From an uncultured Methylobacillus sp. (GTDB lineage Bacteria > Pseudomonadota > Gammaproteobacteria > Burkholderiales > Methylophilaceae): a DNA stretch of 6,277 nucleotides. The notes under the pieces are model-generated. The model saw only the letters and a list, made by a program, of their open reading frames with translations, searched no databases and was not told the origin of the DNA. Below, one piece after another: positions 1 to 5,765 of the stretch (position 1 is its first letter; each line of letters opens with the position of its first letter). The stretch spans positions 1 to 6,277 of the forward strand of contig CAMLME010000106.1 in NCBI GenBank assembly GCA_946481235.1, read 5' to 3'. A program made the position numbers and the translations under genes.

Positions 1-1128
<1,128 letters not shown>

Positions 1129-1139
1129 ACGAGAAAGAC

Positions 1140-1577
1140 TTGATCCGCCATGTGCGGATTCTTTGTTCCAGTTATCACCACTGGACCGGGCACGACCTGC
1201 TCGATTCAGTGGCGGATAATGTGGACATCGTCAAACGACTGGATGAAGCGCCCTTCGCCCTGGTCTCGCACGGTACCGAACCCGACCCGATTTTCAATTA
1301 CGCAAACCGAATAGCCCTGCGGCTTTTTGAAATGAGCTGGGACGATTTCACCTCCATGCCCTCGCGTCTTTCGGCAGAACCGTTGGCCCAGGAAGAACGC
1401 GACCGGCTATTGGCACGCGTGGGCAGCCATGGATACATCGATGATTACAGCGGGATCCGGATTTCCAGCACCGGAAAACGCTTCATGATCCGCGATGCAA
1501 CCGTGTGGAACCTGCTGGATGAGTCAGGGCAGGCCTATGGTCAGGCTGCCCTGCTACGCGACTGGCAAGAGGTCTAA
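1140..1577 (+). CDS. MEKHLA domain protein (PAS-like small sensor), probable TTG start
   Basis: This is a predicted soluble protein of about 145 aa resembling the bacterial stand-alone MEKHLA family, whose PAS-like fold is shared with the C-terminus of plant HD-ZIP III transcription factors. Recognisable parts are the N-terminal SYHHWTGHDLL segment (residues 11-21), the core FNYANRIALRLFEMSWDDF (52-70), PSRLSAEP (74-81), and the C-terminal block with DDYSGIRISS, ATVWNLLDESG and YGQAALL (101-139). No ATG in this frame fits: the first one after pgi ends lies well inside the domain, and one at 999 is deep inside pgi. TTG at 1140 places the domain at the N-terminus and has a purine-rich GAGAAAG a few bases upstream; GTG at 1152 or CTG at 1125 are alternatives. 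It lies 11 nt after pgi, so the two are probably cotranscribed. No helix-turn-helix, kinase or cyclase domain is present. Ligand and partner are unknown. The domain call is confident; the start is not. Confidence 0.82.
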   Translation: MIRHVRILCSSYHHWTGHDLLDSVADNVDIVKRLDEAPFALVSHGTEPDPIFNYANRIALRLFEMSWDDFTSMPSRLSAEPLAQEERDRLLARVGSHGYIDDYSGIRISSTGKRFMIRDATVWNLLDESGQAYGQAALLRDWQEV

Positions 1578-2281
1578 TTACTTTCAGCAATCGCCGGATC
1601 GGCGGCGGCATCCATGTAGACTTCCACGCCGGTAATGGGACGAATCGCCGCCACGGGCATATCGCTCCCGCTTTGCCAAAGCATTACCGCCTCACGCTTG
1701 CCTGCACCGGTCACCAGAAAAATCACCTGACGCGCATCCGATAGGCGGGATGCGGAAAGCGAAACTCGCTCTGCGGGAGGCTTGGGCGCATTCCTGACCG
1801 GGATCGCCGCAGCGAAATCCGCAGAGTCCCAATCCTGGCCGGGAAACAGGCTGGCAGTATGCGCATCCTCGCCCATTCCCAATAGCACAAGATCGAACTC
1901 GCCGACGCCATCCAGCATCTTCCTGTAGGCCTCGGCCGCCTGATCCGGACCAAGCTCGGCAGGCATGGCATGGATATGCTCACGCGGAATCGGCACATGT
2001 TGAAGCAGGCTTTCTTCCGCCATGCGACTGTTGCGGTCCGCATGCTCCGGCGGCAGGCAACGCTCATCGCCAAAATAGACATGCCACTTCGACCAGTCGG
2101 TTGAAGCATCGCGCAACAACTGATAAATGCCGTGCGGCGTCGATCCGCCCGCAAGCACGATCAGGAAGCGACCGCGTTCGGCAATGGCCGCATTGGCGCT
2201 ATTCACCACGGCATTACACGCCGCACGTCTTAGTTCGGAGTTTTCTGCGAAAACATGCCAATGGATTTGCTGCACCTGCAT
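1574..2281 (-). CDS. pgl: 6-phosphogluconolactonase (DevB/SOL type)
   Basis: This enzyme hydrolyses 6-phosphoglucono-delta-lactone to 6-phosphogluconate, the second step of the oxidative pentose phosphate pathway, in the cytoplasm. The 235-aa product has the usual family length and the expected motifs in order: LAGGSTP near residue 45 (phosphate binding), YFGDERCLPPEHADRNSRM near 70-88, LLGMGEDAHTASLFPG near 133-148 with the conserved His of the active site, PPAERVSLS near 168-176 and VTGAGKREAV near 190-200. The ATG at 2281 is supported by TAAGG (minus strand, 2294-2290) with 8 nt between it and the start. The TAG stop overlaps the TAA stop of the convergent MEKHLA gene within the four bases CTAA. 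It follows sppA by 113 nt on the same strand, so it may be read from the upstream operon or from its own promoter, which I could not identify. No zwf is visible here. Confidence 0.96.
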   Translation of the reverse strand: MQVQQIHWHVFAENSELRRAACNAVVNSANAAIAERGRFLIVLAGGSTPHGIYQLLRDASTDWSKWHVYFGDERCLPPEHADRNSRMAEESLLQHVPIPREHIHAMPAELGPDQAAEAYRKMLDGVGEFDLVLLGMGEDAHTASLFPGQDWDSADFAAAIPVRNAPKPPAERVSLSASRLSDARQVIFLVTGAGKREAVMLWQSGSDMPVAAIRPITGVEVYMDAAADPAIAESN

Positions 2282-2301
2282 GGGAAAAACCTTATTTCGA
2301 A

Positions 2302-2319
2302 ATGGCCATTACTGGCCAT
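2302..2319. repeat. Perfect 7-bp hairpin in the sppA-pgl spacer
   Basis: ATGGCCA at 2302-2308 and TGGCCAT at 2313-2319 form a perfect 7-bp stem with a 4-nt loop. It lies in the 113-bp gap between the sppA stop and the pgl start, about 20 nt upstream of the pgl start on the minus strand. No run of T follows on the minus strand, so it does not look like a classical intrinsic terminator. It might be an mRNA processing or stabilising hairpin, or a dyad operator. The repeat is seen directly; any function is inference. Confidence 0.5.
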
Positions 2320-2394
2320 GGAGAATTCACAGTATCGCACCAATCGCGCAGGCATTCGTTGAAGAAACCTGCGCCGCTGGCATCGTAATCGAAA

Positions 2395-3318
2395 CTAGTG
2401 CAACTTGAACGCCGAACCACTGAGTGTGTTCGCCATCGCTGCGCCAAAACGCTTGGCAAAACGATCGGCCAAGCCTTCGCGCGTTGTAAAGTCGACAATA
2501 TTCTCTTCCTTGATCACCTCGCGCGCGACGTAATCCGAGCCGCCAAAACCGTCTGCCAGCCCCAATTCAATGCTTTTTGCGCCGCTCCAGAACAAACCGC
2601 TGAACATGTCAGGCGTTTCCTTGAGACGCTTGCCGCGCCCCTCGCGCACGACCTGGATGAATTGCTGATGGATTTCATCCAGCATACCCTTGGCGAAGGC
2701 GACATGCTCCGGATTAACCGGCGAGAACGGATCGAGCAAGGCCTTGTTTTCACCCGCGGTCAGCACGCGACGCTCGACGCCGAGCTTGTCCATGGTGCCG
2801 GTAAAACCGAAGCCGTCCATGATGACGCCGATGGAACCGACGATGCTTGCCTTGTCGACGTAGATCTTGTCGGCAGCGACGGCAATGTAATAACCGCCGG
2901 AAGCGCAAACGTCCTCGACCACGGCATAAATCGGGATGTTGGGGTGCAGCCTGCGCTGGCGCTTGATCTCGTCGTTGATGATGCCGGCCTGAACCGGGCT
3001 GCCGCCCGGACTGTTGATGCGCAGGATGATGCCCTTGGTATGCTTGTCTTCGAAGGCTGTTTGCAGGCTGGCAATAGTATCATCCGCAGTAACCGGGCCA
3101 TCCGGGCCGATTTCGCCGTAGATGTCGATTAACGCGGAATGGCGACCGATGGCATTGCTCGGTCCAATCCAGTCAAGCGCAATGAAAAGCAGCGCGAACA
3201 GATAGACGAAGGTCAGTGTCTTGAAGAAAATGCCCCAATGACGGCTACGCCGTTGTTCTTGCAACGCGGAAAGGGCTAACTTTTCGATGGTTTGGCGTTC
3301 CCAGTTTTGTTCACTCAT
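2395..3318 (-). CDS. sppA: Signal peptide peptidase SppA, short (36K) type, S49 family
   Basis: This inner-membrane serine protease uses a Ser-Lys dyad to degrade signal peptides left after protein export. The 307-aa product has a short charged N-terminus, one hydrophobic anchor at about residues 29-50 (FFKTLTFVYLFALLFIALDW) and then a single S49 domain that should lie on the periplasmic side. Visible hallmarks are RINSPGGSP (100-108), the nucleophile Ser140 in CASGGYYIA, the GSIGVI strand (161-166) and the general-base Lys192 in AGENKALLDPF. The Ser-Lys distance of 52 residues equals that of Bacillus subtilis SppA (Ser147/Lys199), and the length fits the single-domain class rather than the duplicated E. 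coli 67-kDa form. GGAAAG lies 5 nt before the ATG. The Rieske gene's TGA ends one base upstream of this ATG, so translation is probably coupled. The C-terminus looks complete. Confidence 0.95.
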   Translation of the reverse strand: MSEQNWERQTIEKLALSALQEQRRSRHWGIFFKTLTFVYLFALLFIALDWIGPSNAIGRHSALIDIYGEIGPDGPVTADDTIASLQTAFEDKHTKGIILRINSPGGSPVQAGIINDEIKRQRRLHPNIPIYAVVEDVCASGGYYIAVAADKIYVDKASIVGSIGVIMDGFGFTGTMDKLGVERRVLTAGENKALLDPFSPVNPEHVAFAKGMLDEIHQQFIQVVREGRGKRLKETPDMFSGLFWSGAKSIELGLADGFGGSDYVAREVIKEENIVDFTTREGLADRFAKRFGAAMANTLSGSAFKLH

Positions 3319-3319
3319 G

Positions 3320-3670
3320 TCAGCTTTCCAGAATCAGATAAATATTACCGTCGCGCTCCGCAACCTGCAGTGGCTGAAGCGATCGCCCTTTGCACGGTCC
3401 CATGACGCAGCGGCCCGTCATCGGCTCGTAATGGGCACCGTGCGTAGCGCAGATCACGTAATGGCCGGTCAGATCGAAAAAATCACCTTCTTCCCAGTCG
3501 AGCTCCACCGGAACGTGCGCGCACTGATTGACGAACGCATAGGGCTTGCCGCCATAACGCACGACAAATCCGGACACTCGCTCGCCACGCTCGGGAAGAT
3601 CGAACCGTATGCCGCGAGTTTTTTCCTGCAGCGCCTCGCTGGCGCAGATCAAGCGTTGATTATCAGCCAT
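3320..3670 (-). CDS. Small Rieske-type [2Fe-2S] ferredoxin
   Basis: This is a 116-aa soluble protein consisting of one Rieske domain, expected to carry a [2Fe-2S] cluster held by two Cys and two His. The ligands are visible: Cys50 and His52 in CAH, and Cys74 and His77 in CATH. The 21 residues between His52 and Cys74 make the spacer longer than the 15-17 common in dioxygenase-type Rieske ferredoxins; the extra length lies in an acidic, aromatic loop (residues 58-66). After the second pair comes GPCKGRSLQPLQV (91-103), the usual end of the fold. There is no signal peptide or membrane segment, so it should be a cytoplasmic electron carrier. No reductase or oxygenase partner is encoded nearby, so the redox partner is unknown. 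The start overlaps the HAD gene by 22 bp and has no clear ribosome binding site, suggesting coupled translation. The cluster-binding call is firm; the physiological role is unknown. Confidence 0.93.
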   Translation of the reverse strand: MADNQRLICASEALQEKTRGIRFDLPERGERVSGFVVRYGGKPYAFVNQCAHVPVELDWEEGDFFDLTGHYVICATHGAHYEPMTGRCVMGPCKGRSLQPLQVAERDGNIYLILES

Positions 3671-4305
3671 TGGTGCAGTTTAGTAAAACGATCGAAATGC
3701 GCCAATGGCGTATGCTCAAGCAAGCTTTCCAGCGGCTGCGCGCCGTAGGAGACGGCCAGGCTGCTGACACCCGCATTTCGCGCCATTTGCAGATCATAGG
3801 AAGTATCGCCGATCATCAGCGTACGCTCCGGTGTCGCGCCCAGTTCATCCATGATTTCATTCAGCATCTGCGGGTGCGGCTTGGAAAAACATTCATCGGC
3901 GCAGCGGCTGGCAAGAAAGTGCGGATGCAGTTCGGTTGTGGTCATCGCACGATCCAGCCCACGCCGCGTCTTGCCGGTCGCGACCGAAAGCATGAAGCCT
4001 TCGCTCGTCAGGTCTTCTATCGCCTCGGCAACCCCTTCGAACATGGGAATGGCATGGTCGCGCACCAGGAAGTGATAACGATAGCGTTCCGCGACAAAGC
4101 GCACCTGCTCTTCTGAAATGCCTTCGAACAACGTGGCAATGGCGGCATGAAGTTCCAGTCCGATAATACCGCGTGCGGCAGCTTCAGTCGGCAGCGGTAG
4201 TCCGGCATCTTCAGCAGCGCCCAGGATGGATTCGACAATGGCGTGGGTGGAGTCGACCAGGGTGCCATCCCAGTCGAACACAATCAGATCAAATTGCTTC
4301 GGCAT
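3649..4305 (-). CDS. HAD-IA family hydrolase (phosphoglycolate phosphatase-like)
   Basis: This 218-aa phosphatase-like protein belongs to the haloacid dehalogenase superfamily, with all four catalytic motifs intact: motif I FDWDGTL (nucleophile Asp11, acid/base Asp13), motif II SVATGK (Thr110), motif III Lys142 in SKPHP, and motif IV GDTSYDLQMARNAG (Asp167, Asp171). A helical cap of about residues 18-85 sits between motif I and the core, as in the Gph/PGMB-like subfamily with a C1 cap. It should hydrolyse a small phosphorylated metabolite in the cytoplasm using Mg2+, but the substrate cannot be read from the sequence. It resembles phosphoglycolate phosphatase but lies in an rluC-sppA cluster rather than in a gph locus, so I do not assign gph. 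Its start overlaps the end of rluC by 17 bp and its end overlaps the Rieske gene by 22 bp. The Shine-Dalgarno is weak, consistent with coupling to rluC. Confidence 0.93.
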   Translation of the reverse strand: MPKQFDLIVFDWDGTLVDSTHAIVESILGAAEDAGLPLPTEAAARGIIGLELHAAIATLFEGISEEQVRFVAERYRYHFLVRDHAIPMFEGVAEAIEDLTSEGFMLSVATGKTRRGLDRAMTTTELHPHFLASRCADECFSKPHPQMLNEIMDELGATPERTLMIGDTSYDLQMARNAGVSSLAVSYGAQPLESLLEHTPLAHFDRFTKLHQWLIINA

Positions 4306-5254
4306 GCTTAACGGTTTTATCCAGATGTTTCAGAAAGTTCGCGAGGTCTTTTGGCAGGGGCGCGCTCAGCTTCAATGACTCGCCGCTAATCGGATGGCGG
4401 ATCACAGTCTCCGCCGAATGCAGGAACATTCGCTTTAATCCGCGCTTGGCAAGCTCCTTATTAAAGGCATAGTCGCCATACTTGTCATCTCCCGCGATGG
4501 GAAAGCCCAGATGCTGCAACTGCACTCGCAACTGGTGCGTGCGGCCGGTAATCAACTCCGCTTCTAGCAAGGTGAATTCACCGAAGCTCTCGCGCAGATG
4601 AAAAATGGTTTCGGACGGCTGGCCATCCTCATCCACACTGACGCGCCGCTCGCCGCTTTCCAGCGTGTACTTCTTCAAGGGCAGCTTTACCTTGCGCTTC
4701 TTGTCCTTCCACACGCCGCAGACCAGCATCAGGTACCGCTTTTCGATGGCGTTGTTGCGGATGGCCTCGTGCAGCGCAACCAGCGCACTGCGTTTTTTGG
4801 CGAGCAGCAGGACGCCTGAAGTCTCGCGGTCCAGGCGGTGTACCAGCTCAAGGAATTTCGCTTGCGGACGCTCCAGACGGAACTGCTCGATAACGCCACG
4901 ACTGATTCCGCTGCCGCCGTGCACGGCCAAGCCGGCCGGCTTGTCGATGACCAATAATGCATCATCTTCAAAAATCACATGCCCTTCAAATTTGGAGGTG
5001 GCGGGTGCTGCCGGCTTCGGGGCTGCTGCCGCCGTCCGCACCGGTGGAATACGCACCAGATCGCCGATGGCAAGGCGACAGGTCGCGTCGACGCGCTTGC
5101 TGTTAACGCGCACCTCCCCGCTCCGCAAAATACGGTAGAGATGGCTCTTGGGAACCCCTTTCAGATGCCGGGCGAGAAAGTTGTCGATACGCTGGCCTTC
5201 GCCGCCTTCATCGACCGTGACTAGGCTCACGGCTGCTTTGCTTAAATCGTTCAT
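4289..5254 (-). CDS. rluC: 23S rRNA pseudouridine synthase RluC
   Basis: This RluA-family enzyme isomerises specific uridines of 23S rRNA to pseudouridine; E. coli RluC modifies positions 955, 2504 and 2580. The 321-aa product has an N-terminal S4 RNA-binding domain (about residues 20-72, with RIDNFLARHL and SHLYRILRSGEVRVN), an Ala/Pro-rich linker (74-87), then the catalytic domain with IDKPAGLAVHGGSG (103-116), the catalytic Asp142 in HRLDRETSG, the GRTHQLRVQLQHLG motif (237-250) and the C-terminal MFLHSAE strand. Length, domain order and the divergent position next to rne all match E. coli rluC, favouring RluC over RluD or RluA. AGGTGAG lies directly before the ATG, a close but acceptable ribosome binding site. 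It is the first gene of the minus-strand cluster, so its promoter should lie in 5255-5500, though I could not pick a convincing one. Confidence 0.95.
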   Translation of the reverse strand: MNDLSKAAVSLVTVDEGGEGQRIDNFLARHLKGVPKSHLYRILRSGEVRVNSKRVDATCRLAIGDLVRIPPVRTAAAAPKPAAPATSKFEGHVIFEDDALLVIDKPAGLAVHGGSGISRGVIEQFRLERPQAKFLELVHRLDRETSGVLLLAKKRSALVALHEAIRNNAIEKRYLMLVCGVWKDKKRKVKLPLKKYTLESGERRVSVDEDGQPSETIFHLRESFGEFTLLEAELITGRTHQLRVQLQHLGFPIAGDDKYGDYAFNKELAKRGLKRMFLHSAETVIRHPISGESLKLSAPLPKDLANFLKHLDKTVKHAEAI

Positions 5255-5272
5255 CTCACCTATACTATGGGC

Positions 5273-5288
5273 TTGCTTTAAAAAGCAA
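5273..5288. repeat. AT-rich palindrome upstream of rluC
   Basis: TTGCTT at 5273-5278 and AAGCAA at 5283-5288 form an inverted repeat around TAAA. It lies 19 nt upstream of the rluC start codon, where a promoter or operator would be expected. The low GC content makes a strong RNA hairpin unlikely, so a protein-binding dyad is the more natural reading. Function is inference only. Confidence 0.35.
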
Positions 5289-5380
5289 AAAGGATTTCTG
5301 GTTAATGCCGCTCACCATCTGTCTCGCATGAGGCAACAAGAAGCGGTTTTGGAAGTTCTGAAGACATCCACCTTCTCCCT

Positions 5381-5399
5381 GTGCGGGATACGTTCGCAC
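5381..5399. repeat. Short GC-rich hairpin in the divergent region
   Basis: GTGCG at 5381-5385 and CGCAC at 5395-5399 can pair across a 9-nt loop. This is one of two modest hairpins in the otherwise unexplained stretch between rluC and the AT-rich rne promoter zone. A 5-bp stem can occur by chance, so the evidence is weak. Confidence 0.25.
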
Positions 5400-5447
5400 C
5401 AGCGACGAGCGGGAGGTTGAAATCAGATAAATAGCGCTCAAAGCTGC

Positions 5448-5475
5448 CGCGCACTGGATAGGCTCAAGTGCCGCG
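5448..5475. repeat. Bulged 8-bp GC-rich hairpin in the divergent region
   Basis: GCACT (5451-5455) pairs with AGTGC (5467-5471), and after one bulged C (5472) CGC (5448-5450) pairs with GCG (5473-5475). This gives 8 bp with a single bulge and an 11-nt loop. It lies just upstream of the AT-rich rne promoter zone and would be in the 5' leader of rluC if that gene's promoter is distal. No T-run follows on either strand, so it is not a clear terminator. Confidence 0.35.
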
Positions 5476-5506
5476 CGGCGGGAAACCGAATCTGACAGAA
5501 TTGTAA

Positions 5507-5534
5507 TCGAAAAGACTGATTTACCGGATATAAA
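5507..5534 (+). promoter_or_regulatory. Candidate sigma-70 promoter for rne
   Basis: TATAAA at 5529-5534 matches the -10 consensus in five of six positions. TCGAAA at 5507-5512 matches the -35 consensus in four of six with a 16-bp spacer. It lies in the most AT-rich part of the divergent region. Initiation near 5541 would give a leader of about 225 nt that includes every foldable element described below. A second -10-like TAGAAT at 5593-5598 lacks a good -35 and would start inside the first stem. This is a prediction from consensus matching only. Confidence 0.35.
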
Positions 5535-5562
5535 ACCGCACCCAATACTCAAGATTTACGTT

Positions 5563-5586
5563 AACTTATCAACTTAACGAACTGAT
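5563..5586. repeat. Imperfect tandem AACTTA-type repeats
   Basis: Three imperfect 8-bp units follow each other: AACTTATC (5563-5570), AACTTAAC (5571-5578) and GAACTGAT (5579-5586). The first two differ at one position. They lie just downstream of the candidate rne -10 element, where a repressor or an early-transcribed regulatory site could act. The low complexity of AT-rich DNA makes chance a real alternative. Confidence 0.3.
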
Positions 5587-5594
5587 TTAAAGTA

Positions 5595-5651
5595 GAATTC
5601 AACAGAGGAAGAATCTCTGATATTCAGGGCAGCATTCCTGCCGTTGAATTT
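5595..5651 (+). promoter_or_regulatory. Predicted three-way junction in the rne leader
   Basis: AATTCAAC (5596-5603) is perfectly complementary to GTTGAATT (5643-5650), and G5595-T5651 can add a G-U pair. Inside it, two hairpins abut the closing stem: AGAGG/TCTCT (5604-5608 with 5614-5618, loop AAGAA) starts at the base after its 5' strand, and GGCAG/CTGCC (5628-5632 with 5638-5642, loop CATTC) ends at the base before its 3' strand. The only unpaired linker is 5619-5627. Flush stacking of both inner hairpins on the outer stem is typical of real folded RNAs and makes chance less likely. The position 115 nt before rne suggests a role in feedback control of RNase E. Confidence 0.5.
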
Positions 5652-5659
5652 ACGTGTGT

Positions 5660-5724
5660 GCCGCGGTTGTTCGGATTTTCGCCTGCTGTCACCTTCCCTT
5701 TCCCACCTGCCGCCTAACCGCGGC
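5660..5724 (+). promoter_or_regulatory. Long-range GC-rich stem in the rne leader
   Basis: GCCGCGGTT (5660-5668) is perfectly complementary to AACCGCGGC (5716-5724), a 9-bp stem extended inward by a G-T wobble (5669/5715). It encloses about 45 nt that are mostly pyrimidine, especially 5690-5707, and should be largely single-stranded. A stable stem presenting an accessible pyrimidine- and U-containing loop is compatible with an RNase E cleavage or sensing site. The inverted repeat is seen directly; the role is inferred from its place in the rne leader. Confidence 0.5.
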
Positions 5725-5736
5725 TTGCCCTGCACG

Positions 5737-5754
5737 CCCGCTGAAGAGCGCGGG
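5737..5754 (+). promoter_or_regulatory. Hairpin overlapping the rne ribosome binding site
   Basis: CCCGC (5737-5741) pairs with GCGGG (5750-5754) across an 8-nt loop. The 3' strand shares bases 5752-5754 with the Shine-Dalgarno GGGAG (5752-5756), which lies 9 nt before the rne ATG. Folding would therefore hide most of the ribosome binding site, a simple way to hold back RNase E translation. The stem is only 5 bp but all G-C. Chance is possible in GC-rich sequence. Confidence 0.4.
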
Positions 5755-5765
5755 AGAAGAACTAA

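Larger units (their letters stand above)
5255..5765. other. Divergent rluC-rne control region
   Basis: This 511-bp stretch lies between the two divergent starts and has no convincing gene. About 5255-5500 is mixed in composition, with a palindrome next to rluC and two modest hairpins. About 5500-5600 is clearly more AT-rich than its surroundings and should hold the rne promoter. About 5595-5765 becomes highly foldable and probably forms the rne leader. A 95-codon frame on the minus strand (5552-5265) has no family-like motifs. In E. coli the same position carries the rne promoters and a long regulated leader, so the arrangement is expected. Confidence 0.75.

Noticed and set aside
2302..2319. 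Hairpin considered as an intrinsic terminator of the sppA operon.
   Set aside because: No T-run follows the stem on the minus strand, and the pgl ribosome binding site comes directly after it.
2398..3132. Long plus-strand open frame (244 codons) opposite sppA.
   Set aside because: It is antisense to sppA, whose motifs are unmistakable, and shows no family-like motifs of its own. It is a by-product of GC-biased codon use.
5265..5552. 95-codon minus-strand open frame in the rluC-rne gap.
   Set aside because: No recognisable motif, biased composition, and it overlaps the AT-rich promoter zone and hairpins. A real gene here would also be unusual for this locus.
5593..5598. TAGAAT considered as the main rne -10 element.
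   Set aside because: No acceptable -35 lies 16-18 bp upstream, and starting near 5605 would cut the 5' strand of the three-way junction. Kept only as a secondary possibility.
5255..5765. Search of the divergent region for tRNA, a known riboswitch class, CRISPR repeats or insertion-sequence ends.
   Set aside because: No cloverleaf with a standard T-loop, no direct repeat-spacer pattern and no terminal inverted repeats with target duplications were seen.
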